Notes: generated from the letters alone by a model not told the origin. Positions 7,560 to 16,515 are shown, counted from the first letter of the stretch. The stretch: 64,000 nt of DNA from Hymenobacter psychrophilus (GCF_900107135.1 NZ_FNOV01000002.1:62001-126000); one strand, 5' to 3'. A program made the numbers and translations.

Positions 7560-8359
7560 ACCTGCTGATCCGTTGCTTCAATCTGGAAAGGGCCTTGGTC
7601 GCGGCCGAGGGCGTAGAAAGTAGCCACCTGATTCATCAGGGTGCGCGTGTAGAGGTCGAGGTCGCGGGTTTCGATAATCTGGTCGTTGCGCACGATGATG
7701 AAGCTGACCAGCTCGCCGGGGTAAGCCCCGTCTTCGCCTACTTCGGGCAGGGCGTCGAAGGGCGAGTGCGAGCGAATCGGAATAAACTCCTGCTTGGGCA
7801 GCGTCATCAGGGTTTTAGTGCCGAACGGTACGAAGCCTTTGATGGCCGAGTAATGGTAGTGCGGGTTCCAGACCCAGCTGCCATTGAAAATGTAGTACTC
7901 ATCAGTGCCCAGGCGCAGAAACTCACGCAACGACACGTTTACGGCTACGCGCCAGTTGCTGCGTTCCTGCAGGCTCTGCTTGATAATGACCAGCCGCGTA
8001 GGGTCGGGCACATCGGTGAGCTGCTGGGTGAGGCGGGCGTGCACCACCAGCTCGCAGCCGGCATACAGGTTGAGCAGCTGCTGACGCCACGCGTTCGGCC
8101 CGCCCAACTGGTAGGCATCGGCGCGGGTGAACTCGAAGAAATTGTGGGTATAAGGCCCGGCCAGGGCCACACCGTCGCGGCCGTTGGGCTCGGCCCACTC
8201 TACCAGAAAGCAAGGCCGGGTACGACCATCTACCCAGGGCAGTTCGCGGTTGAAAGCGACACGGGTCTGGACAGTTTCCGGGTCGAGGCTCAGCTCCTGA
8301 GCCACGTAGTCGCGCACTTCCTCGCGGGCCTGCGCGGCCGATACGACATTCTTAATCAC
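7556..8359 (-). CDS. Conserved hypothetical protein, unknown family
   Basis: About 267 residues from a GTG at 8359 (reading V/M-IKNVVSAAQAREEV). The frame is open to an ATG at 8500, giving 314 residues, but the extra 47 codons lie inside a repeated intergenic element and have non-protein-like composition (SFRPPLAPTERRVIRPARPE), so I prefer the internal GTG. The protein is soluble, with no signal peptide, and is rich in aromatics (GPYTHNFFEFTRADAYQLG, YYIFNGSWVWNPHYHYSAIK). I do not recognise a domain. It follows dapD on the same strand, separated only by the repeat element. Confidence 0.6.
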   Translation of the reverse strand: MIKNVVSAAQAREEVRDYVAQELSLDPETVQTRVAFNRELPWVDGRTRPCFLVEWAEPNGRDGVALAGPYTHNFFEFTRADAYQLGGPNAWRQQLLNLYAGCELVVHARLTQQLTDVPDPTRLVIIKQSLQERSNWRVAVNVSLREFLRLGTDEYYIFNGSWVWNPHYHYSAIKGFVPFGTKTLMTLPKQEFIPIRSHSPFDALPEVGEDGAYPGELVSFIIVRNDQIIETRDLDLYTRTLMNQVATFYALGRDQGPFQIEATDQQV

Positions 8360-8655
8360 AGATGGTGCAGGTGTTGCTGATAGCGCAGATTCGTGCTGGC
8401 TTCGGATGGAAAAATGATTGGATGACGCAGATTCGGGTCGTGCCGGGCGGATGACGCGTCGTTCGGTTGGCGCTAACGGAGGCCGAAAGCTAGTTATCAA
8501 AACTTCTCAAAGATAGGTAGCCAACCAATAAGCCGGTTATCCGCTCATGGGCTGGCCACGACTTTAAGCAAATCTAGGTTATCCAGCCATTCTTTCATCC
8601 GAAGCCCGGAACGCATCTGCGCTATCGGCAACATCTGCACCATCTGTGATTTAGA
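8353..8655. repeat. Large imperfect inverted-repeat element filling the gap downstream of dapD
   Basis: Left arm 8353-8408 and right arm about 8598-8655 align as reverse complements over some 57 nt with few mismatches (shared blocks ATCACAGATGGTGCAG, GATAGCGCAGAT, GGCTTCGGATG). Weaker similarity continues inward to about 8437 and 8570. The element begins at the dapD stop codon and ends at the likely start of the next minus-strand gene. It belongs to the same sequence type as 6737-6934. Confidence 0.8.
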
Positions 8656-9469
8656 TGGCCACGTTGTGCTCGCGCAGGGCGTCGTTGAGGCTGGTTTTGA
8701 GGTCGGTGCTGGGCTTGCGCTGGCCGATGATGAGGGCGCAGGGCACCTGGTATTCGCCGGCCGCAAACTGCTTGGCCACCGAGCCCGGAATAACCACCGA
8801 GCGGGCCGGCACGTGGCCCCGGTACTCCTTGGGCTCGGCACCCGTCACATCGATAATACGGGTACTGCCCGTGATGGTCACGCCGGCCCCAATAACGGCC
8901 TCCCGGCCCACAAAGCAGCCTTCGACCAGAATGCTGCGCGAGCCCACGAAGGCCCCGTCTTCGATGATAACCGGCGCCGCCTGCACGGGCTCCAGCACGC
9001 CGCCGATGCCCACGCCGCCACTCAGGTGCACGCCGGCGCCAATCTGGGCGCAGGAGCCCACGGTGGCCCAGGTGTCCACCATCGTGCCCTCGCCCACCCA
9101 GGCGCCGATGTTCACGTAGCTGGGCATCAGGATAACGCCCGCGGCCAGGTAGGCGCCGTAGCGGGCCACGGCCGGCGGCACCACGCGCACGCCCTGGCCC
9201 TGGTAGTCGGTTTTGAGGCGCATTTTGTCGCGGAACTCGAAGGGGCCGACTTCGATGGTTTCCATCTGACGGATGGGGAAATAAAGGATGACGGCTTTTT
9301 TCACCCAGTCGTTCACCAGCCAGCCGCCATCGGCCTTAGGCTGGGCCACGCGCAGGCGGCCCTTGTCGAGCTCTTCGATAACGTGCTCAATGGCTTGCAG
9401 CGTGGCGGGCTGCTGCAGCAGGCTCCGGTCGTTCCAGGCGGCTTCAATCAGGGGTTGCAGGTCGGTCAT
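8651..9469 (-). CDS. dapD: 2,3,4,5-tetrahydropyridine-2,6-dicarboxylate N-succinyltransferase
   Basis: A 272-residue enzyme of the succinylase branch of lysine/diaminopimelate synthesis, transferring succinyl from succinyl-CoA to tetrahydrodipicolinate. The start is the ATG at 9469 (MTDLQPLIEAAW), which gives nearly the E. coli length; the upstream in-frame extension is non-conserved. The C-terminal half is a left-handed beta-helix of hexapeptide repeats (AYLAAGVILMPSYVNIGAWV, VIEDGAFVGSRSILVEG), with the conserved MVDTWATVGSCAQIG and HLSGGVGIGGVLEP blocks. dapA, the step before it, is at 52784 in this window but not linked. Confidence 0.95.
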   Translation of the reverse strand: MTDLQPLIEAAWNDRSLLQQPATLQAIEHVIEELDKGRLRVAQPKADGGWLVNDWVKKAVILYFPIRQMETIEVGPFEFRDKMRLKTDYQGQGVRVVPPAVARYGAYLAAGVILMPSYVNIGAWVGEGTMVDTWATVGSCAQIGAGVHLSGGVGIGGVLEPVQAAPVIIEDGAFVGSRSILVEGCFVGREAVIGAGVTITGSTRIIDVTGAEPKEYRGHVPARSVVIPGSVAKQFAAGEYQVPCALIIGQRKPSTDLKTSLNDALREHNVAI

Positions 9470-9611
9470 TTGAATGGTTGTTGCGGGGGTTGATTTTGGG
9501 CTTAAAGGTAACGCATGCCGGCCGAGGGCCCGATTATCCGGCCAGCAATAAATTTCGCAGCAGCCAAAACCCACCTAATAAGAGCCAAAAAACCGCATCT
9601 TCGCCCCCATT

Positions 9612-10844
9612 ATGCCGCCCGCCCTCACCATTCTATTCGCCTCCGTCCTCAAGCCCCTCGACGATACCCGAATGCTGGGCAAGTTCGGGCGGACCCTGTC
9701 GCAGCGGCCCGGCGTTCAGGTGCACGTGGCGGGCCGCGCCGCGCCCCGGCCGCCCGACCTGCCCCCCAACCTGCAGGTGCATGGGCTGCTACGCGGCTCC
9801 CGCCTGAGCCTGGCGCGGCTGCGGGCCCAGTGGCGCTACTGGCAACTGCTGCGGCGGCTGCAACCAACGGTGGTGTTTGTGCACGCCCCCGAGCTGCTGC
9901 CGGCCACCGTGCTCTGGCAGTGGCTGGGCCGGGGCCGGCGCTTTATATATGATGTGCGCGAAAACTACGCCCTCAACATCCAAACCCAGGCCGTGTACCC
10001 CCCCTGGGCCCGCCACCTGCTGGCCGGACTGGTGCGCCGCCTCGAAACGCTGGCCGCCGCCCGCGCCGCCGCCGTGCTGCTGGCCGAGCGCAGCTACGCC
10101 GCCGAGTTGCCCTTCGCGGCCGGAGCTGAGGTAAGGCCTGCGGCCACCGCAGCCTACGCTGCTAGTCCCCCCCTCTCAAAAAACGAGACACAAGCAACGA
10201 GAACTGCCCGCCCGGTTCTCATCATCGAAAACAAGTACCAGCCTTATGATGCAGTGCCGGCCACCTGGCCACGGCGGCTGCCCGAGGTTTCGGAGCCGCT
10301 GCGGCTGGTGTACTCGGGCACTATTTCGGAGCTGAACGGGGTGTGGGAGGCGTTGCGGTTTACGGCTCACTTGCGCACGGTGTGGCCGCTGGCTCACCTG
10401 ACCATCATCGGGGCCTGCCAGCAGCCGGCTTTGCTGGCGCGGCTGCAAGCGGCCGTGGCGGCGGCGGGCGGGGCCGTTACGCTGGTGGGCGGCGCAGCAC
10501 TGGTACCCCACGCGGCCGTGGTGGCCGAGTTGCGGCGCAGCCACCTGGGGCTGCTGCCCTACCGACCGCACCCCAGCACGGCGCGTTGCGTGCCCACCAA
10601 GCTGTTCGAGTACCTGGGCCTGGCCCTGCCGCTGGTGCTGCCGCCCAACCCGCTCTGGCAGCCGCTGGCCGAAGCTGCCGGGGCGGGCCTAGCCTTCGAT
10701 TTTCAGCAGGCCACCTACCCACCGGCCGCCGAGCTGGCGGCGGCGCTGCGAGCGGGTACGTACTACCCGCAGGGGCCGCCGCCGCTGGCCTTCTGGGAGC
10801 CGGAAGCCAAAAAATTATCGGCGCTACTGGATTCTATTGGGTAA
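9612..10844 (+). CDS. Glycosyltransferase, probable GT4-type
   Basis: A 410-residue protein with a two-lobed GT-B layout. The N-terminal lobe has KPLDDTRMLGKFGRTL, HAPELLPATVLWQWL and FIYDVRENYALN. The C-terminal lobe starts near LRLVYSGTISELNGVWEAL, a nucleotide-sugar domain entry, and has HLGLLPYRPHPSTARCVPTK followed by LFEYLGLALPLVL, the usual place of the donor-binding Glu motif. No signal peptide or membrane span, so it is cytoplasmic or membrane-peripheral. Donor and acceptor cannot be told. Very rich in Ala, Leu and Arg. It is 96 bp upstream of fabH, perhaps co-transcribed. Confidence 0.8.
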   Translation: MPPALTILFASVLKPLDDTRMLGKFGRTLSQRPGVQVHVAGRAAPRPPDLPPNLQVHGLLRGSRLSLARLRAQWRYWQLLRRLQPTVVFVHAPELLPATVLWQWLGRGRRFIYDVRENYALNIQTQAVYPPWARHLLAGLVRRLETLAAARAAAVLLAERSYAAELPFAAGAEVRPAATAAYAASPPLSKNETQATRTARPVLIIENKYQPYDAVPATWPRRLPEVSEPLRLVYSGTISELNGVWEALRFTAHLRTVWPLAHLTIIGACQQPALLARLQAAVAAAGGAVTLVGGAALVPHAAVVAELRRSHLGLLPYRPHPSTARCVPTKLFEYLGLALPLVLPPNPLWQPLAEAAGAGLAFDFQQATYPPAAELAAALRAGTYYPQGPPPLAFWEPEAKKLSALLDSIG

Positions 10845-10940
10845 CTACCGACCTTAGCAGCCCGTTTACGGAACCGGCGCCGTTTTTCTTTACCTTCGGC
10901 GTCTGCTATATTCCGCACTGTTCCGCAAATCCCTCCCCCG

Positions 10941-11960
10941 ATGAACAACTCTCTCCGCAACTCTGAAATTGCCGGCGTCGGCCACTACGTGCCCGAGCGC
11001 GTGGTTACCAATGCCGACCTCACCACCCTGATGGACACCACCGACGAGTGGATTCAGGAACGCACCGGCATAAAGGAGCGGCGCTGGTTCACGGAAGGCA
11101 CCGATACCACCTCCAATATGGGGGCCAAGGCGGCCCGCCGCGCCCTGGAAATGGCCGGCCTCGAGCCCGACGATGTGCAGATGATTGTGTTTGCCACGCT
11201 TTCGCCTGACTACTTCTTCCCGGGCTCGGGCGTGTTGCTGCAGCGCGAACTGGGCATTAAGGCCCCCGTGCCGGCGTTCGATGTGCGCAACCAGTGCTCG
11301 GGCTTCGTGTACGCGCTAAGCATGGCCGACCAGTTCATCAAAACCGGCATGTACGACAACGTGCTGGTGGTAGGCTCCGAAATTCACTCCTCAGGCCTCG
11401 ATATCAGCACCCGTGGCCGGGCTGTTTCTGTTATTTTCGGTGATGGCGCCGGGGCCGTCGTGATGCGCCCCTGCACCCGCGAGGGCCACGGCGTACTGAG
11501 CACCCACCTGCACGCGCAGGGCGAGCACGCCGAGGAGTTGATTGTGAAGGAGCCCAGCTCGAACCGTCAGGACCGGACCGCGTTTATTCAAAACCTGGAG
11601 AATGAGGTCGACCTCTACCCCATCATGAACGGCCAGAACGTGTTCAAGCACGCCGTGGTACGCTTCCCGCAGGTGATCAAGGAGGCCCTCGATGCCAACG
11701 GCTACCAGCCCCAGGACCTGGACATACTCATCCCGCACCAGGCCAACCTGCGCATCACCCAGTATGTGCAGCAGAAAATGGGCCTCTCCGACGACAAAGT
11801 GTTCAGCAACATCCAGCGCTACGGCAACACTACCGCCGCCTCGGTGCCCATTGCCCTGAGCGAGGCCGTGCAGGAAGGCCGCATCAAGCGCGGCGACCTG
11901 GTGTGCCTGGCCGCTTTCGGTTCGGGCTTCACCTGGGCCTCGGCGCTCATTAAGTGGTAG
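10941..11960 (+). CDS. fabH: 3-oxoacyl-ACP synthase III (FabH-like)
   Basis: A 339-residue ketosynthase of the FabH type that condenses acyl-CoA with malonyl-ACP to start fatty-acid synthesis. It has the FabH N-terminal motif TTDEWIQERTGIKERR. The triad is visible: Cys119 in RNQCSGFVYAL, His in LIPHQANLRI and Asn in YGNTTAASVPIAL. The C-terminal FGSGFTWASALIKW is also typical. The gene stands apart from plsX/rpmF, so it could be a second FabH-like copy or serve branched-chain or secondary fatty acids; sequence alone does not settle that. Confidence 0.9.
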   Translation: MNNSLRNSEIAGVGHYVPERVVTNADLTTLMDTTDEWIQERTGIKERRWFTEGTDTTSNMGAKAARRALEMAGLEPDDVQMIVFATLSPDYFFPGSGVLLQRELGIKAPVPAFDVRNQCSGFVYALSMADQFIKTGMYDNVLVVGSEIHSSGLDISTRGRAVSVIFGDGAGAVVMRPCTREGHGVLSTHLHAQGEHAEELIVKEPSSNRQDRTAFIQNLENEVDLYPIMNGQNVFKHAVVRFPQVIKEALDANGYQPQDLDILIPHQANLRITQYVQQKMGLSDDKVFSNIQRYGNTTAASVPIALSEAVQEGRIKRGDLVCLAAFGSGFTWASALIKW

Positions 11961-11966
11961 ATTATT

Positions 11967-12068
11967 AATTCTGAATTATGGATTATGAAGTATGAATTGG
12001 TCGTTCACCAGCTCGCCAAGTGGCAGTTGAACGACCAATTCATACTTCATAATCCATAATTCATAATT
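11967..12068. repeat. Inverted-repeat element (41-nt arms) between fabH and the DtxR-type gene
   Basis: Arms 11967-12007 and 12028-12068 pair with one mismatch around a 20-base loop. The outer halves are AT-rich and made of short repeating words (GAATTATGGATTATGAAG), the inner ends are GGTCGTTCA. It starts 6 bp after the fabH stop and ends 8 bp before the next start codon, so it fills the gap between two co-directional genes. Confidence 0.88.
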
Positions 12069-12076
12069 CCCAATGA

Positions 12077-12736
12077 ATGCCTAGTTTCACCGAGGAAAAC
12101 TATCTGAAAGCCGTTTACAAACTCTCGGAGTTTCAGCCGGGCACCGAGGTAAGTACCAATAGTGTGGCCGAGGAGTTGCAGACCCGGCCCGCTTCGGTGA
12201 CCGATATGCTGCGCCGGCTCGGCGAGAAAGGCCTCGTTAATTACACCCGCTACCGGGGCGTTACGCTCAGCGAGGCCGGGCGCAAGGTGGCGCTGGCTAC
12301 CATCCGCAAGCATCGGCTCTGGGAGGTTTTCCTGGTAGAGCACTTCGGGTTTCACTGGGATGAGGTGCACGATGTGGCCGAGCAGATGGAACACGTAGAT
12401 TCGGAGCTGCTGGTGCGCCGCCTCGACGAGTTCCTGGGCTTCCCGCAGCTTGACCCGCACGGCGACCCGATTCCGACGGCTGAGGGCGTGCTGCACCGCC
12501 CCGAGCACCGCCTACTGGCCGACCTGCGCCCCGGCGACCAGGGCCGCGTGGTATCCGTCCGGAACACTTCCGCCCCCTTCCTGCAGTACCTCGACAAGGT
12601 GGGCGTAGGCCTCGGCACCCACATTGAAGTACTGGACAAGATATTATTCGACAATTCATTGGAAATCAAGATCAATCAAGAAGGTAAACAGCTCATTTCG
12701 GCTGAGGTAAGCCGCAACCTGATGCTTACGGATTGA
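12077..12736 (+). CDS. DtxR/MntR-family metal-dependent transcriptional regulator
   Basis: A 219-residue repressor. An N-terminal winged helix (EENYLKAVYKL, TNSVAEELQTRPASVTDMLRRL, GLVNYTRYRGVTLSEAGRKVA) is followed by the dimerisation/metal domain with RKHRLWEVFLVEHFGFHWDE, HDVAEQMEHVDSELLVRRL and the conserved PHGDPIPT (about 136-143). The last 75 residues form an SH3-like FeoA domain (GDQGRVVSV, LGTHIEVLDKI). Such proteins bind Mn or Fe and repress uptake genes; no transporter gene lies next to it, so its targets are elsewhere. The start codon is 8 bp from the upstream repeat element. Confidence 0.92.
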   Translation: MPSFTEENYLKAVYKLSEFQPGTEVSTNSVAEELQTRPASVTDMLRRLGEKGLVNYTRYRGVTLSEAGRKVALATIRKHRLWEVFLVEHFGFHWDEVHDVAEQMEHVDSELLVRRLDEFLGFPQLDPHGDPIPTAEGVLHRPEHRLLADLRPGDQGRVVSVRNTSAPFLQYLDKVGVGLGTHIEVLDKILFDNSLEIKINQEGKQLISAEVSRNLMLTD

Positions 12737-12742
12737 CGTTGA

Positions 12743-12821
12743 AAGTCAAAGAGAAAATGTAAAAAGTAACAGCCGTAGAACGTCAGCATCAGGCTCGTTC
12801 TACGGCTTTTCTCTTTGACTT
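12743..12821 (+). terminator. Hairpin terminator between the DtxR-type gene and mnmE
   Basis: Inner 12-bp stem (12771-12782, 12796-12807) directly followed by TTTT. Outer matching segments 12743-12757 and 12807-12821 also pair, with an extra 13 bases bulged on the left side. Confidence 0.7.
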
Positions 12822-12832
12822 CCTCCCCGCCG

Positions 12833-12840
12833 TATCTTTG
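12833..12840 (+). promoter_or_regulatory. Candidate -7 box (TATCTTTG) of mnmE
   Basis: An exact TAnnTTTG match. A TTTG lies at 12814-12817, but the 15-bp spacing is short. If this box is used, transcription would start near 12847, which favours the mnmE start at 12864 over the GTG at 12840. Confidence 0.5.
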
Positions 12841-12863
12841 TGGCCCCATCATTCCAAACTGCC

Positions 12864-14255
12864 GTGGCCGCCGACCTGCCCCTTTCGCTCTCCGATACTA
12901 TCGTGGCCCTCTCAACTCCGCCCGGGGCCGGGGCCATTGCTTTAGTGCGCCTCTCGGGCCCCCAGGCCATAGCCATCACCGACGAGGTATTTGCCGGTAA
13001 GCGCCTGGCCGAGCAGCCCGGCCACACGCTGCACTACGGCACCCTGCGCGACGGGGCGCAGGTACTGGATGAGGTCGTCGTGTCGCTCTACCGGGGCCCT
13101 CACTCCTACACCCGCGAAGACGTGGTGGAAATCAGCACCCACGGCTCCGACTATATTGTGCGGCAGGTGCTGGCGCTGCTGCTGCGCCACGGTGCCCGCC
13201 TAGCCGAAGCCGGCGAGTTCACCAAGCGCGCCTTCCTGCACGGCGCCCTTGACCTGGCCCAGGCCGAGGCCGTAGCCGACCTGATTGCCGCCGACTCGGC
13301 CCTCAGCCACCAAGTAGCGCTACGCCAGATGCGGGGCGGCTTCTCGCGCGAGCTGCGGGAGCTGCGCGGCCAGCTGGTGCATTTTGCGGCCCTGTTGGAG
13401 CTGGAGCTGGACTTTGGGGAGGAAGACGTAGAGTTTGCCGACCGTACCGGGCTGGTGGTACTGCTACAGGAAGTACAGGCGCTGGTGCGCCGGCTGCTGC
13501 GCTCCTTCGAGCTGGGCAACGTCATCAAAAACGGCGTGACCACCGTTATTGCCGGCCGGCCCAACGCCGGCAAAAGCACTCTGCTCAACGCCCTGCTCAA
13601 CGAAGACCGCGCCATCGTATCAGAAATAGCCGGCACCACCCGCGACCTGATTGAGGACGAGGTAAGCATCGAGGGCATCCGGTTCCGGTTCGTGGATACG
13701 GCCGGCCTGCGCGACACCACCGACGTGGTGGAAGCCCTGGGCGTGGAGCGCACCCGCCAGCGGGTGCAGCAGGCCGCGCTGGTTGTTTATCTGTTTGATA
13801 TTACGACTACTTCGCTTGCTGAACTTCAAGCGGAGATTGAATCTCTGAACCTACCTGCTGGCGTAGGTGTGCTGGCGGTGGGCAACAAGCTCGACCTGGC
13901 TTCCGAAGACCAGACTACTCCCTTCCAGGCCCGGCCCGACACGTTGCTGCTGGCCGCCGGCCCGGGCATTGGTATTGAGGAGCTGCGCGCCTCCCTGCTG
14001 GCCCGCGTCCGCCTCGACGGCCTCGACCAGACCGGAGCCAGCACCATCGTCACCAACCTGCGCCACGCCCGCAGCCTGGAGCAGGCCGACCGCCACCTCG
14101 ACGCCGTGCTGGTGGGCCTGAGCACCAATGGCGGCACCGAGCTGCTGGCCGCCGACCTGCGCCACGCCCTCGGGGCGCTGGGGCAGATAACGGGCGAAAT
14201 CAGCTCCGACGACCTGCTCACCAGCATCTTCACCCAGTTCTGCATCGGCAAGTAA
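12864..14255 (+). CDS. mnmE: tRNA uridine-5-carboxymethylaminomethyl modification GTPase MnmE
   Basis: About 463 residues. With MnmG it modifies U34 of certain tRNAs. The N-terminal folate-binding domain has DTIVALSTPPGAGAIALVRLSG and THGSDYIVRQVL. The G domain has GRPNAGKST (P-loop), GTTRDLIED, DTAGLRDTTD and NKLD. The protein ends FCIGK, the conserved C-terminal C-x-G-K box. I chose the GTG at 12864 because homologues begin shortly before the LSLSDTIVA block and because a -7 box overlaps the alternative GTG at 12840. Single gene after a terminator. Confidence 0.95.
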   Translation: MAADLPLSLSDTIVALSTPPGAGAIALVRLSGPQAIAITDEVFAGKRLAEQPGHTLHYGTLRDGAQVLDEVVVSLYRGPHSYTREDVVEISTHGSDYIVRQVLALLLRHGARLAEAGEFTKRAFLHGALDLAQAEAVADLIAADSALSHQVALRQMRGGFSRELRELRGQLVHFAALLELELDFGEEDVEFADRTGLVVLLQEVQALVRRLLRSFELGNVIKNGVTTVIAGRPNAGKSTLLNALLNEDRAIVSEIAGTTRDLIEDEVSIEGIRFRFVDTAGLRDTTDVVEALGVERTRQRVQQAALVVYLFDITTTSLAELQAEIESLNLPAGVGVLAVGNKLDLASEDQTTPFQARPDTLLLAAGPGIGIEELRASLLARVRLDGLDQTGASTIVTNLRHARSLEQADRHLDAVLVGLSTNGGTELLAADLRHALGALGQITGEISSDDLLTSIFTQFCIGK

Positions 14256-14540
14256 GCGCACTTTCTTGGGTGGCCGGGCGTCGCAGGATGCTGGGGCCGG
14301 ACTGGCTGACACTCGAGGTGTGCGCAATGGGAGCTACTATAAAAAAAGCCGGCCCACGCCGTAAAAAAACGGGGTTTATGCCGCATTTATCGGCCCGGCG
14401 GCGTTTCTTTGCGCTTAGGCGGTTGGCAAACAACCACCCCATCCGGTTTGTACTATACTCAGTAACCGCCGGCCGCATGGCCGGCTTGCCGGTTAATTCT
14501 TTAATTTCGCCCTGTACCCCCACTTTTCAACCTACGCTTT

Positions 14541-15836
14541 ATGGCAGAATCTGCTGAACTGACGCTCAACGGGCAGTCGTACATACTCCCCGTAATTGAA
14601 GGCACTGAGCACGAAAAGGCTTTCGACATCAGCAAGCTCCGCGACCAGACGGGCTACGTTACGCTCGACCCCGGCTACAAGAATACGGGAGCCTGCAAAA
14701 GCGCCATCACCTTCCTCGACGGCGAAGAAGGCATTCTGCGCTACCGCGGCTATCCGATTGAGCAGCTGGCCGAAAACTCCACTTTTATTGAAGTTGCCTA
14801 CCTGCTGATTTACGGCAAGCTGCCCACCCAGGGCGAGCTCGACGCCTTCAGCTCCCAGATTACCCAGCACACGCTGGTGCACGAAGACGTGCGCAAGATT
14901 TTTGACGGCTTCCCGTCGGCGGCCCACCCGATGGCCATTCTGAGTTCCCTCATCTGCTCGCTAACCGCCTTCTACCCCGAAAGCGTGTCGCCCGACCTGA
15001 GCAAGGAGGAAATCGACCTGAACGTGATTCGGTTGATGGCTAAGATTTCGACCATCGCGGCCTGGACCTACAAAAACAACATGGGTCATCCGCTCAACTA
15101 CCCGCGCAACGACCTCGACTACTGCTCCAACTTCCTCTACATGATGTTCAGCTTCCCCACGGAGAAGTACGAAATCAATCCTGTAGTCGTGAAGGCGCTC
15201 AACAAGCTGCTCATCCTGCATGCCGACCACGAGCAGAACTGCTCGACTTCGACCGTGCGCCTCGTGGGCTCGGCCAACGCCTCGCTCTACGGCTCGGTTT
15301 CGGCCGGCATCAACGCCCTGTGGGGCCCGCTGCACGGCGGCGCCAACCAGGAAGTGGTGGAGATGCTCGAATCTATCGAGCGCGATGGTGGCGACACCCA
15401 AAAGTGGATTGACAAGGCTAAGGACAAGGACGATTCGTTCCGTCTGATGGGCTTCGGCCACCGGGTGTATAAGAACTTCGACCCCCGCGCTACCATTATC
15501 AAGAAGGCTGCCGATGACGTGCTCAAGGCGCTGGGCCTCGAAGCCAGCCCCCTGCTCAAGATTGCCAAGGAACTGGAACAGGCTGCCCTCACCGACGAGT
15601 ACTTCGTGCAGCGCAAGCTCTATCCCAACGTCGATTTCTACTCGGGCATCATCTACAAGGCCATCGGCATCCCGACCGAGATGTTCACGGTTATGTTTGC
15701 CCTGGGCCGCCTGCCCGGCTGGATTGCCCAGTGGAAAGAAATGCGCACCAACAAGGAACCCATCGGCCGTCCGCGCCAGATCTACGTGGGCGAAACCGAG
15801 CGCGACTACGTGGCTATCGACCAGCGTACTGCCTAA
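14541..15836 (+). CDS. gltA: Citrate synthase
   Basis: A 431-residue type II citrate synthase, condensing acetyl-CoA and oxaloacetate at the entry to the TCA cycle. The N-terminal beta-rich extension (LTLNGQSYILPVIEGTEHE, YKNTGACKSAITFLDGEEG) marks the large NADH-sensitive type of Gram-negative bacteria. The catalytic regions are LHADHEQNCSTSTVR, PLHGGANQEVVEML and GFGHRVYKNFDPRA. The 285-bp gap in front of it carries no gene but several GC hairpins. The gene ends in a strong double-arm terminator. Confidence 0.96.
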   Translation: MAESAELTLNGQSYILPVIEGTEHEKAFDISKLRDQTGYVTLDPGYKNTGACKSAITFLDGEEGILRYRGYPIEQLAENSTFIEVAYLLIYGKLPTQGELDAFSSQITQHTLVHEDVRKIFDGFPSAAHPMAILSSLICSLTAFYPESVSPDLSKEEIDLNVIRLMAKISTIAAWTYKNNMGHPLNYPRNDLDYCSNFLYMMFSFPTEKYEINPVVVKALNKLLILHADHEQNCSTSTVRLVGSANASLYGSVSAGINALWGPLHGGANQEVVEMLESIERDGGDTQKWIDKAKDKDDSFRLMGFGHRVYKNFDPRATIIKKAADDVLKALGLEASPLLKIAKELEQAALTDEYFVQRKLYPNVDFYSGIIYKAIGIPTEMFTVMFALGRLPGWIAQWKEMRTNKEPIGRPRQIYVGETERDYVAIDQRTA

Positions 15837-15874
15837 GTCAGCAGTTAGCAGGCCGCTTAGCCGATTAGCAAACC

Positions 15875-15932
15875 ATATAGTACTCCATAAAAAAAGCCCG
15901 CATAAGCGGGCTTTTTTTATGGAGTACTATAT
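15875..15932. terminator. Bidirectional terminator with extended arms after gltA
   Basis: Perfect 27-nt arms (15875-15901, 15906-15932), 4-base loop. The core is A7-GCCCGC / GCGGGC-T7; a further 14 nt of perfect pairing lies outside the A/T tracts. Confidence 0.9.
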
Positions 15933-15973
15933 TCGAGCAATGCCTGAGGCAACGCTCGTTAAGCCATTGTCAA

Positions 15974-16342
15974 TCAACGGATATTAACAGCTGTAAATTC
16001 GGATTTAAGACCGTCGTAGACAGCAAGCTGCTTAGGTTGTAGCAGGGCAGCTACATCCCATTCGTAGCGCTGCAGCAAATCAGCCAAAGACTGGTCGAGG
16101 TTGGCGGGCTCAGCTTTGAGTTGCTTGCGCAACATTGCCATCTCGGAGAGTAGCCCCACATTGAGGCGACGCAGTTTTACGTATTGACCTTCGCTGAGCT
16201 GGGTGCGCTCGGCAATGCGCCAAGTCATTACGGTGGCCCGCTCGGCCAGAGTGGGTTGTTCGCCGCCATCGGCCTGGGCTACGGTTGGGGTTCCGGATGC
16301 CATCAATGCTACGAGGGCCAGTAGAGTAAGCACGTTCTTCAT
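15974..16342 (-). CDS. Small secreted alpha-helical protein, paralogue B
   Basis: A 122-residue protein with a signal peptide of about 24 residues (NVLTLLALVALMASGTP, then TVAQA). The mature part carries the shared motif of this local family: TQLSEGQYVKLRRLN, a spacer, NLDQSLADLLQRYEWDVAAL and LQPKQLAVYDGLK. The closest relative in the window is the next gene upstream on the same strand (16529-16897), suggesting a tandem duplication. Predicted periplasmic and fully helical; role unknown, Spy/CpxP-like by design only. Confidence 0.7.
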   Translation of the reverse strand: MKNVLTLLALVALMASGTPTVAQADGGEQPTLAERATVMTWRIAERTQLSEGQYVKLRRLNVGLLSEMAMLRKQLKAEPANLDQSLADLLQRYEWDVAALLQPKQLAVYDGLKSEFTAVNIR

Positions 16343-16482
16343 AGTTGTAGGAGGTTTGGTGGAAAAATCAGTACCTGTCCAACTGCACTATCCCTTCACT
16401 GTCCAGAATTGTCTTATCAAGATACTACTTAAATATGATATAAGCAATATAAATTTTAACAGTACGACAACCGGGCTTCAGC

Positions 16483-16515
16483 CCACGGTCCAACTCCAGC
16501 GGAGCCGGACCGTGG
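16483..16515 (-). terminator. Short hairpin downstream of paralogue C
   Basis: A 9-bp stem (16483-16491, 16507-16515), 14 bp past the stop of the gene at 16529. No clear T-run. Confidence 0.4.

Noticed and set aside
8360..8500. ATG start at 8500 for the unknown protein downstream of dapD
   Set aside because: The added codons lie within a repeat element and do not look like protein; kept only as an alternative.
14256..14540. Riboswitch in the leader of gltA
   Set aside because: Only simple GC hairpins; no known aptamer signature.
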